5,528 nucleotides of DNA from contig DAOUHX010000385.1 in assembly GCA_034428395.1 (NCBI GenBank), forward strand, positions 1 through 5,528, in the 5' to 3' direction. The notes below the pieces were generated by a model. It saw only the letters and a program-made list of their open reading frames with translations, was not told the origin of the DNA and ran no database searches. Made by a program: the position numbers and the translations under genes. Every line of letters begins with the position of its first letter. The first letter of the stretch is position 1. Positions 1-5,528 of the stretch are shown one piece after another. This DNA is from Bin5 sp034428395. Its GTDB lineage: Bacteria; Chloroflexota; Anaerolineae; Caldilineales; Caldilineaceae.

Positions 1-1011
1 AGACGCGTGCCCACGCCGAGTGGCGTTCCCCGTCGAGCTTGCCGTGCCGTCGCGCGTCGCCGTGTAATGATCATGCAGCGCCGTCTGCAGTACCCCTTCA
101 TCGATCAGCCGCGTCGCCGCTGTCGGCACCCCCTCATCGTCGAACGGCCGCGTCGCGATCCCGCCCGGCAGCCGCCCGTTGTCCAGCACGGTGACCGTAT
201 CCGCCGCCACCGTCTCACCGATCTTACCCTCCAGAAACGACCGGTTGCGCTGCATTGCGTCTGCCCCCAACGCCCGCGATAGCGCGCCAAGAACGCTGGT
301 GGCAGCCATCGGTGAGTAGACCACCGACGCCCGCTGCGTCGGCACCGGCCTGCCCCCCAACATCCCCACCGCCTTGCGCGCCGCATCCTTACCGATTGCC
401 GTCGGCTTGAAGTCCGCCAGCCGCGACCCAAAGTCGAACCCAAACGCCACCGACCTGTCATTCTCGTCCGCAGCCATCGCCATCACGAAGCCGCCGATAA
501 AGCTCTTGTCGTAACTGCCCGCGACCTCCTTCGAGTTGGCGATCGCCACCGTCCCGTGCTGGCTTATCAGCGTGCAGCGGTTCGTCAGCACGACGCGCTC
601 ATCATAGCGCAAGGCAGCCTTCTCAATCCGCCTGGCCATCTCGACTTTGCGTCCGATCGGCAACCCCACGACCGCCTGGTCGTAGATATCCAAGTCCTCC
701 TCCAGCAGCGGCTGCGGCGCCGGCAGCGAGCGGTATTCGTCGCCGTCCGCCACGTCAGCCAGACTGACCGCCGCCTCAATCGTCTTCCCGACGCTGCCCG
801 CCCCGAAGTCCGACGTGTAGGCATAGCCCATCTTCCCTTCCCGGATCACCCGCACCCCCAGCCCCTTCGAGCCCGCCTGCGAAAGCTTCTCCACCTCGCC
901 CCGGTCCACATTGACCGACGTATTCTGCCCCACACTAATATAGGCCTCCGCCTCCACACCCCGCTCAACCGCCCGCGCAACCACGTCCTTAGCAAATTCA
1001 AGATAATCCAC
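1..1011 (-). CDS. tldE: TldE/PmbA, inactive partner subunit of the TldD/TldE metalloprotease (3' end cut off by window edge)
   Basis: The reverse strand is open from 1011 to the left edge, giving 337 codons of a protein whose family usually has about 450, so the C-terminus lies outside. It is recognised as TldE/PmbA by the N-terminal domain (a GVEAEAYIS-like start, then LGVRVIREGKMGYAYTSD) and by motifs shared with the neighbouring TldD: FDDEGVPT at residues 290-297 and SSTGN at 325-329. Where TldD has HExxxH, this protein reads LGALSRALGA (about 241-250), so the zinc site is missing. That is normal for TldE, which pairs with TldD to form a cytoplasmic peptidase acting on unfolded or small peptides (known from E. 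coli: microcin B17 leader removal, CcdA degradation). I chose the GTG at 1011 because GGAG lies 7 nt upstream. An in-frame ATG at 1026 would add five residues (MGSID) and follows a G-run rather than a clear ribosome site. It is probably co-transcribed with tldD. Confidence 0.9.
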   Translation of the reverse strand, partial: MDYLEFAKDVVARAVERGVEAEAYISVGQNTSVNVDRGEVEKLSQAGSKGLGVRVIREGKMGYAYTSDFGAGSVGKTIEAAVSLADVADGDEYRSLPAPQPLLEEDLDIYDQAVVGLPIGRKVEMARRIEKAALRYDERVVLTNRCTLISQHGTVAIANSKEVAGSYDKSFIGGFVMAMAADENDRSVAFGFDFGSRLADFKPTAIGKDAARKAVGMLGGRPVPTQRASVVYSPMAATSVLGALSRALGADAMQRNRSFLEGKIGETVAADTVTVLDNGRLPGGIATRPFDDEGVPTAATRLIDEGVLQTALHDHYTATRDGTASSTGNATRRGHAS

Positions 1012-1058
1012 GTCTATACTCCCCATCCCACCCCCAAAAGGGCAGGCATATTTGATGA

Positions 1059-1093
1059 CTCAAACCACAAACCACAAACCACTGACCACTGAC
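1059..1093 (-). repeat. Five-unit heptanucleotide tandem repeat between tldD and tldE
   Basis: Read on the minus strand there are five contiguous 7-bp units: GTCAGTG twice, GTTTGTG twice, then GTTTGAG. The first ends within a few bases of the tldD stop (TGA at 1099-1097). The array occupies about half of the tldD-tldE gap. One strand is almost purely G/T with no self-complementarity, so it is neither a hairpin nor a terminator. Short heptad arrays of this kind are known in other bacteria, for example the STRR repeats of filamentous cyanobacteria. Any role here is unknown, and the grouping of unit types suggests local slippage duplication. Confidence 0.85.
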
Positions 1094-1096
1094 CTC

Positions 1097-2485
1097 TCAC
1101 TCGGTGCCGCCGACCGTCAGCTTCGGAACGCGCACCGTCGGCTGTCCGACACTCACCCGCGCCCACTGCCCCTTGCCGCACATCCCCCGGCCGGGATCCA
1201 GCGCCATGTCTGTGCCGATCATGTCCATCTGGCGCAGCGTCTCCGGACCATTGCCCACCAGCGTCGCACCCCGCACCGGCGCCGTGAGCTTGCCATCCTC
1301 GATCAGCCACCCTTCGGTAACGGTGAAGACGTAGTCACCGCGCCCGATCTCCACCTGGCCGCCGCCCAGCCGCTTCGCGTACAGTCCCTTCTTCACCGAG
1401 GCAATGATCTCCTCGGGGTCGTGCGGCCCGGCATCGATATAGGTGTTTGTCATGCGCGGCATCGGCATGTCCCGGAACGTCTGGCGGCGCCCATTGCCCG
1501 TCGACTCGCGTCCGGCCCGCCGCGCTTCGGTCAGGTCCCACATATACTCTTTCAGAATGCCGTTCTCAATCAGTACAGTCCGGTTGGTCGGTACACCCTC
1601 GTCATCGAAGCGCATCGTTCCCCGCCGGCCCGGGATCGTGCCGTCGTCGTATGCGGTCAGGAAATCCGGCCCCACCTTCTCGCCCACCAGCCCGGTGTAG
1701 GCCGACGCGCCCTTGGTGATAAAGTCGGCCTCCATACAGTGGCCGCAGGCCTCGTGAAAGAGCACGCCCCCCCAACCGTTGGTGATTACGACCGGCATCT
1801 CGCCGGCAGGCGCCGGTCTCGCGTCCAACATCAGCAGCGCCGTGTCAGCCGCTTCCGGCATCATCTGCACCGGGTCGCGGTCGTCGAAGAACTCCAACCC
1901 GACCTGGCCGCCGATCCCGGTGGCGCTGGACTGGCGCACCTCCCCCTTCTGCGCCGCCACCTGCCCCTGAAATTCGAGAAAGGAGCGGTCATCCTCCGCC
2001 CAAACGCCCTCGGAATTGTAGACCCAGACCCGGCGCCGCGTCTCCGTGTAGCCGCACTGCACGCTGACGATATGCGGGCTGTGCTGTCGCGTGACCGCGT
2101 CCATCTTCCGCAGAATCCCGGCCTTGTCCTGCGTGGACATCTGCTCGAAAGGGCGCTCAATCAGGAACTCGACCCGGCTTTCACCCTTTGTCAGGTCGGC
2201 GCACACCTGTGCATTGTTTGCGTTCTCGGCCGCGGCCGCCGCAACCCCTGCCGCCTCGATCAGCGACTCCTGCGTGAGATCATCGGTGTAGGCGTAGGCC
2301 GCGTTGTTCCCGTAAAAGACACGCACGCCCCCTCCAATGTCGTTGCCCTGCGTCGCCTTCTCCAGACGGCCCTCGTCCAGCGTCAGTGAAAGACTCTCCT
2401 TGTTCTCCAGGTAGACCTCTGCCAGGTCCGCGCCCTTCGCGAGCCCGGCATCCAACACCCGGCGGATCGATTCAGTTGGAAGCAT
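1097..2485 (-). CDS. tldD: TldD, catalytic subunit of the TldD/TldE zinc metalloprotease
   Basis: A 462-residue protein, close to the usual TldD length. It carries the family's zinc-protease motif HEACGH at residues 244-249 (H244, E245, H249), with the likely third ligand C436 in the C-terminal GRGMCGKGQ stretch. Other family blocks are GGGVRVFYGN near 51-60, FDDEGVPT at 293-300, ESTGNGRR at 327-334 and GRGDYVFTVTEGW at 381-393. The N-terminal half is the substrate-tunnel domain and the C-terminal half the metallo-domain. With TldE it forms a cytoplasmic peptidase that degrades unfolded peptides, and in some bacteria it matures peptide antibiotics. The ATG at 2485 is preceded by GAGGGG (2491-2496) at 5-nt spacing. 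The start lies 14 nt after the reductase stop, so the two are probably one transcript. C250, next to H249 where many relatives have Gly, is slightly unusual. There is no signal peptide or membrane segment. Confidence 0.96.
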   Translation of the reverse strand: MLPTESIRRVLDAGLAKGADLAEVYLENKESLSLTLDEGRLEKATQGNDIGGGVRVFYGNNAAYAYTDDLTQESLIEAAGVAAAAAENANNAQVCADLTKGESRVEFLIERPFEQMSTQDKAGILRKMDAVTRQHSPHIVSVQCGYTETRRRVWVYNSEGVWAEDDRSFLEFQGQVAAQKGEVRQSSATGIGGQVGLEFFDDRDPVQMMPEAADTALLMLDARPAPAGEMPVVITNGWGGVLFHEACGHCMEADFITKGASAYTGLVGEKVGPDFLTAYDDGTIPGRRGTMRFDDEGVPTNRTVLIENGILKEYMWDLTEARRAGRESTGNGRRQTFRDMPMPRMTNTYIDAGPHDPEEIIASVKKGLYAKRLGGGQVEIGRGDYVFTVTEGWLIEDGKLTAPVRGATLVGNGPETLRQMDMIGTDMALDPGRGMCGKGQWARVSVGQPTVRVPKLTVGGTE

Positions 2486-2499
2486 AATATCCCCTCTAC

Positions 2500-3327
2500 C
2501 TAATTGCCCGTGGCCTCGTTCAATCGTCGCACGTCATCTTCATCCAGCTCCAGTTGCAGTGCCTCCAGATTCTCCCGCAGTCGCGTCCGCTTACTCGATT
2601 TCGGGATCGTCACCACATTCGGCTTGAGCGTCAGCCAGCGAATCGCCACCTGCGCGGCCGTGGCGCCGTGCTTGCTCGCCACCGCCTGTATCGTCCCGTT
2701 CTGCAACACCCCGTCCTTCAACGGCGAATAGGCGGTAAGCACGACGTCGTTCTCCTGGCAATAGCGCAACAGCCCGTTTTGCTCTGGCGCGCGCGTGTGC
2801 AGATTGTAGCGCACCTGGTCGTTCACCACCGGCGTCGCACACAGCTCCTGTGCCTGCCGCAGCAGCGGCACATCGAAGTTGCTTACGCCAACCCGCCGGA
2901 TCCTGCCGTCGGCAGCGGCCCTGTTTAGCGCCCTGAACGACTCCTCCAGCGGTACGTCCGGATCCGGCCAGTGAATCAGATAGAGGTCGGCGTAGTCGGT
3001 CTGCAGCCGCTCCAGGCTGCCATCCAGCGCCCTTAACAGATCGTCGTAGCGCAGGTTATCCGGCAGCACCTTCGTCGTAACGAAGATCTCCTCCCGGTTG
3101 AAATCCTGCAGTGCGCGGCCGACAAGGTCCTCGCAATGGCCGGCGCCGTACATCTCCGCCGTGTCGATGTGGGTATATCCCATCTCGATAGCGTCCCGGA
3201 TCAGCGCAGTCATTTCGTCATCACGCGAATGGTCGGAAGTCCGGCCGCCCCCAATGTCCCACGTGCCCAGCCCAATCACCGGCAGCCGACCGCCGTCGCT
3301 TAGTTTAAGAGTCTCCATTACACGCAT
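2500..3327 (-). CDS. Aldo/keto reductase (AKR superfamily, 2,5-diketogluconate reductase-like)
   Basis: A 275-residue cytoplasmic NADPH-dependent oxidoreductase of the (beta/alpha)8-barrel AKR family, which reduces aldehydes or ketones to alcohols. The catalytic tetrad is visible: D55 (in HIDTAEMYG), Y60, K86 (VTTK) and H119 (YLIHWPD). GVSNF at 147-151 and the cofactor-phosphate motif IPKSSK at 241-246 are also present, and the length is typical. The frame stays open upstream to a possible ATG at 3369, but a GAGAGGAG ribosome site sits just before the ATG at 3327. That start, or the ATG at 3318 (METLKLSDGG), matches how relatives begin, so the 14 extra residues are unlikely to be translated. 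It is the first gene of the probable operon with tldD and tldE. The true substrate cannot be read from sequence, and no metabolic link between an AKR and TldDE is established. Stop is TAG at 2502-2500. Confidence 0.93.
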   Translation of the reverse strand: MRVMETLKLSDGGRLPVIGLGTWDIGGGRTSDHSRDDEMTALIRDAIEMGYTHIDTAEMYGAGHCEDLVGRALQDFNREEIFVTTKVLPDNLRYDDLLRALDGSLERLQTDYADLYLIHWPDPDVPLEESFRALNRAAADGRIRRVGVSNFDVPLLRQAQELCATPVVNDQVRYNLHTRAPEQNGLLRYCQENDVVLTAYSPLKDGVLQNGTIQAVASKHGATAAQVAIRWLTLKPNVVTIPKSSKRTRLRENLEALQLELDEDDVRRLNEATGN

Positions 3328-3578
3328 TTCTCCTCTCGCCTCAAGTTCAGCCGTTCCCCCAAAGTGCACGAACTGCCGCGCTTGACTGGTTTCAGTGGCT
3401 CCAATGCAGAGTATACGTCACAGAGGTGGATTCCAGAACTTGCCAACCTTCGCCGCGCACGGGAAGCCTGTGCCTACCTTCTCATATCCATGGTCCTTCC
3501 CCCCGAATCGGAACACGTGAATTGCGTTACAACCTGCACGGTCAGTGTTTCTCTCATTTGTCAGGGAACTGTCAGCTC
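3328..3578. other. Divergent intergenic region, left part, no supported gene
   Basis: About 250 bases lie between the reductase start and the operator of the ABC operon. The reductase operon must be transcribed from here, but I see no convincing promoter on the minus strand. The best fragment is a TATACT-like -10 at 3415-3410 with no acceptable -35 at 16-18 bp. GTCAG occurs three times at 3541, 3560 and 3571, and a CACGTG palindrome lies near 3515. Open frames here on both strands lack ribosome sites and recognisable domains. I see no terminator and no RNA gene. Confidence 0.6.
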
Positions 3579-3614
3579 GTTCTGTTTGTTCGGTATTGAC
3601 AGAACAAACAGAAC
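3579..3614. promoter_or_regulatory. Perfect 13-bp inverted repeat, probable repressor operator of the ABC operon
   Basis: The left arm GTTCTGTTTGTTC (3579-3591) and right arm GAACAAACAGAAC (3602-3614) are exact reverse complements around a 10-bp centre, 36 bp in total. Each arm is itself a direct repeat of GTTC (or GAAC) at a 9-bp step, so four quarter-sites are arranged symmetrically. The centre contains the -35 hexamer and the right arm fills the -35/-10 spacer, so a bound protein would block RNA polymerase. Overall size and placement resemble operators of TetR-family repressors that bind as paired dimers, such as QacR with its 36-bp site. The regulator family is inferred, and no regulator gene is in the window. 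It is not a terminator: it lies upstream of the transcription start and has no T-tract. Confidence 0.8.
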
Positions 3615-3624
3615 AGGCTACAAT
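3596..3624 (+). promoter_or_regulatory. Sigma-70-type promoter of the ABC transporter operon
   Basis: TTGACA (3596-3601, full consensus) and TACAAT (3619-3624, 5 of 6 consensus) are separated by exactly 17 bp. Transcription would start near 3631, giving an untranslated leader of about 66 nt before the ATPase ATG at 3697. Near-consensus strength together with the overlapping operator suggests a promoter kept off by a repressor and strongly expressed on induction. Confidence 0.85.
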
Positions 3625-3635
3625 TGACGACATCA

Positions 3636-3679
3636 CCTGCCGAGACTATGATTCGCAAACGATCGGCAGTTACGGCAGG
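3636..3679 (+). promoter_or_regulatory. Inverted repeat in the 5' leader of the ABC operon, possible alternative hairpins
   Basis: CCTGCCG (3636-3642) is exactly complementary to CGGCAGG (3673-3679), and its CTGCCG part is also complementary to CGGCAG (3664-3669), so the two downstream copies compete for one partner. Inside, GATTCG and CGATC (3650-3655 and 3660-3664) can form a small bulged stem around CAAA. The outer pairing ends 4 nt before the ribosome site AAGGAG (3684-3689). It could tune translation or serve as a second DNA operator. Function is inference; the complementarity is seen directly. Confidence 0.45.
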
Positions 3680-3696
3680 ATGCAAGGAGCAAAAGC

Positions 3697-4563
3697 ATGG
3701 CACAACCCGCCATCTCAGTGAAGGACCTGAGTTTCAGCTACGGCAACAACCTCGCCGTCGACGATATCTCCTTCGACGTTGCCGCAGGCGAAGTGATCGG
3801 CTTCCTCGGCCCCAATGGCGCCGGTAAGTCCACCGTCGTAAAGATGCTGACCGGCCAGCTAACGCCCCAGACTGGCTCAGCCACCCTCCTTGGCATGGAC
3901 ATCGTTAAGGAGCGCAAAAAGGTTCAACAGGAAATTGGCATCTCCTTTGAATTCACCAACCTCTACGAGCAGATGAGCGCCGTCGAAAACCTCGTACTCT
4001 TCGCTAAACTCTACAAAGTACACGGCTTCGACGCCATGGGCCTGCTCGAAAAGGTCGGCCTCGGCGGCCGCGAAAAGGAACATGTCGCTAGCTACTCTAA
4101 GGGCATGAAGCAGCGCCTCATGATGGCGCGTGCCCTCGTCAGCGACCCCAAGATGCTCTTCCTCGACGAACCGACCGACGGCCTTGATCCCGTCTCCACC
4201 GAAACGATTCACGCCCTGATTCGCAACGCCACCCAGCAAGGAACCACCGTCTTCCTGACAACGCACGATATGGTCGAGGCCGATAAGCTCTCGGACCGCG
4301 TCGTCTTTATTAACCAAGGCAAAATCGTCGCTCTCGACACGCCGGCCCGCCTCAAGCAGCGATTCGGCATGCGCGCACTTAAAGTTGAGGTCGCACAGTC
4401 CAACGGCGATATTGAAGTGCGCGAAGTGACGCTCGACGAAGACCAGACCCCGCAGACAGTCTTCGATCTCTTCAAGAACGAACGTATTCTCACCGTTCAC
4501 AGTGAAGAAGCAACGCTGGAAGATATCTTCTTCGATATCACCGGCAGAGGGTTGCAAGGATGA
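3697..4563 (+). CDS. ABC transporter ATP-binding protein (ABC-2 exporter type)
   Basis: A 288-residue cytoplasmic ATPase that powers the permease encoded next to it. Walker A is GPNGAGKST at residues 38-46 (K44), the signature region YSKGMKQR is at 133-140, Walker B MLFLDEPTDGLDP at 153-165 (D157, catalytic E158) includes the D-loop, and the switch His is H190 (TTHDM). The Q-loop position reads SFEFTNLY, with Glu (E85) in place of the usual Gln, a variation also met in DrrA/CcmA-like exporter ATPases. The C-terminal 70 or so residues after the core (ALKVEVAQ onward, ending EATLEDIFFDITGRGL) are the tail typical of drug, antibiotic and Nat-type exporters. AAGGAG (3684-3689) lies 7 nt before the ATG, so the start is firm. 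The stop overlaps the permease start (ATGA), implying translational coupling and a 1:1 operon. Substrate is unknown. Confidence 0.96.
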   Translation: MAQPAISVKDLSFSYGNNLAVDDISFDVAAGEVIGFLGPNGAGKSTVVKMLTGQLTPQTGSATLLGMDIVKERKKVQQEIGISFEFTNLYEQMSAVENLVLFAKLYKVHGFDAMGLLEKVGLGGREKEHVASYSKGMKQRLMMARALVSDPKMLFLDEPTDGLDPVSTETIHALIRNATQQGTTVFLTTHDMVEADKLSDRVVFINQGKIVALDTPARLKQRFGMRALKVEVAQSNGDIEVREVTLDEDQTPQTVFDLFKNERILTVHSEEATLEDIFFDITGRGLQG

Positions 4564-5528
4564 TCGGCACACTTGTCGTCAACGATATCAAACTCTTCTT
4601 CCGCCACCGCTTCTTTGCCATTGTCACCGCGATAGGCGTGGTCTTCTACCTAATCATATACTTCCTTCTCCCTAGCCAGGTAGACGAAAGCCTGGGCATG
4701 GCCTTTTTCATCGAAGATCGGGAGATTCCCCTCTACCAGCGCCTAGTTGATAGCCCGGGCAACTATACAATCTTCGACTCCGAGGCCGAGATGCTGACCG
4801 CGCTCGAAGAGACCGGCGATTTCTTCGTCGGCCTGTCCCTTCCTGCAGACCTGGCCGCCGCCGCGGCCAGAGGGGAGCAGGTAGAGCTAAACGCCTACTA
4901 TGCACCCGGCGTGCCCGCCGAGGCAAAGCGGATTTTCCACGACGTGCTGGTGCTCGTCGCCAACGCGGTGAATCCTGAAACGCTGGCTAGCCTGGCCCGT
5001 TTCAATGAGACCGAGATCGTGCTCGGCAACGACATGACCGGCGCGCCTCTCTCAATGCGCGATCGGTTCGCGCCCCTTCTCCTGATGATGATTGTGATTA
5101 TAGAGGTATTTGGTCTGGCGACTCTCCTCAACCGCGACGTCGACAATGGAACCGCGCGCGCCCTCGTCACCGGACCCCTGCGCTTGCATCAATTCTTTGT
5201 TGGCAAGGCCCTGATGGGATTGATCCTGGCCTTCGGCCAGGTACTGCTCCTGAGTGCCGTAATGGGTATCCTGGGCACCGCGCCGCTCCTGCTGTTGGCA
5301 ACGCTGTTGCTGGGCAGTTTCCTGATGGTCGGACTGGGCTTTTTTATCGCCGCAATCTCCAGGGACAATACGTCGGTGATGGGATGGACGATTGTCTTTA
5401 TCATACCCATGGTGTTCCCCGGCTTTTCGGTTGTCCTGCCCGGCCTCTCTACCGGCTGGATGGAACTCATCCCTTCCCATTTCTTCGTCGACTCTCTGCA
5501 CCGAATCATCAACTTCGGCGCCGGTTGG
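4560..5528 (+). CDS. ABC-2 type transporter permease (3' end cut off by window edge)
   Basis: The frame opens at the ATG overlapping the ATPase stop and stays open for 323 codons to the window edge. The protein begins MIGTLVVNDIKLFFRHRFF, then a first membrane helix (about 18-38), a large extracytoplasmic domain (about 39-168), and helices near 170-190, 212-238, 241-263 and 273-296. A last helix is expected beyond the edge. After the second helix, LNRDVDNGTARALVTGPL (about 190-207) followed by FFVGK matches the cytoplasmic ABC-2 hallmark (acidic residue, then GT, then P and GK) that contacts the ATPase. One long soluble loop after a single N-terminal helix is the NatB/YhaP or ABC2_membrane_3-like layout. 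It would export a lipid, drug, ion or peptide; substrate unknown. No separate ribosome site is needed, since translation is probably coupled, although GCAAGGA just upstream may help. Confidence 0.92.
   Translation, partial: MIGTLVVNDIKLFFRHRFFAIVTAIGVVFYLIIYFLLPSQVDESLGMAFFIEDREIPLYQRLVDSPGNYTIFDSEAEMLTALEETGDFFVGLSLPADLAAAAARGEQVELNAYYAPGVPAEAKRIFHDVLVLVANAVNPETLASLARFNETEIVLGNDMTGAPLSMRDRFAPLLLMMIVIIEVFGLATLLNRDVDNGTARALVTGPLRLHQFFVGKALMGLILAFGQVLLLSAVMGILGTAPLLLLATLLLGSFLMVGLGFFIAAISRDNTSVMGWTIVFIIPMVFPGFSVVLPGLSTGWMELIPSHFFVDSLHRIINFGAGW

Noticed and set aside
556..1092. A 178-codon + strand open frame opposite tldE
   Set aside because: It is antisense to a well-supported TldE frame, has a low-complexity composition, and its C-terminus is made of the heptad repeat.
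1052..2389. A 445-codon open frame on the + strand opposite tldD
   Set aside because: It is an Arg/His/Pro-rich mirror of a clear TldD gene, with no recognisable domain and no ribosome site. Long antisense frames are expected in GC-rich coding DNA.
3579..3614. The inverted repeat as a rho-independent terminator
   Set aside because: No T-tract follows either arm, no gene ends near it on either strand, and it embeds a promoter.
3418..3636. A minus-strand 72-codon frame as a gene upstream of the reductase
   Set aside because: It has no ribosome site, its N-terminal part is encoded by the operator-promoter dyad, and it shows no domain I recognise.
3624..3827. A TTG-started frame overlapping the ATPase start, as a possible leader peptide
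   Set aside because: It begins inside the -10 region, upstream of the expected transcription start, has no ribosome site and runs out of frame into the ATPase gene.
3877..4572. A 231-codon minus-strand frame opposite the ABC ATPase
   Set aside because: The plus-strand ATPase has all its ABC motifs in order. The antisense frame shows no family features.
1..5528. Mobile element, CRISPR or defence system
   Set aside because: There are no transposase or integrase motifs, target-site duplications, spaced direct repeats or defence-type domains. The only tandem repeat is the short heptad array.

Overview
The window looks like ordinary bacterial chromosome of high GC content. All five coding regions are intact where they lie inside the window, with standard bacterial Shine-Dalgarno sites and one near-consensus sigma-70-type promoter. 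I see no transposase, integrase, tRNA, rRNA or CRISPR array. The taxon cannot be fixed from this much sequence. A Chloroflexota-like or other GC-rich environmental bacterium is only a guess, based on protein flavour and a heptanucleotide intergenic repeat. The + strand is C-rich over G in most stretches, whichever strand the genes are on.

Left two thirds (1-3327, minus strand): a probable three-gene operon read right to left. It holds an aldo/keto reductase (3327-2500), the metalloprotease subunit TldD (2485-1097) and its partner TldE/PmbA (1011 running off the left edge at 1). The reductase stop and the tldD start are 14 nt apart. tldD and tldE are separated by about 85 nt carrying a five-unit 7-bp tandem repeat. 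TldD has the zinc-protease HExxxH motif and a C-terminal Cys ligand; TldE lacks the motif, as expected for this heteromeric peptidase.

Middle (3328-3696): a divergent intergenic region. Its right half holds a perfect 13-bp inverted repeat whose loop contains TTGACA and whose right arm fills the spacer to TACAAT (17 bp). This is a textbook repressor operator laid over a promoter. A transcribed leader of about 66 nt follows, with a second inverted repeat ahead of a good ribosome binding site.

Right third (3697-5528, plus strand): a two-gene ABC-2-type transporter operon. An ATPase (3697-4563) overlaps by ATGA a membrane permease that starts at 4560 and runs off the right edge. Together they probably form a drug, lipid or peptide-type exporter under local repressor control. 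The repressor gene itself is not in the window.

No clearly novel system is visible. The points most worth a second look are the operator-promoter architecture, the leader structure, the heptad repeat, and the chance that the TldDE peptidase and the exporter are linked through a peptide product.
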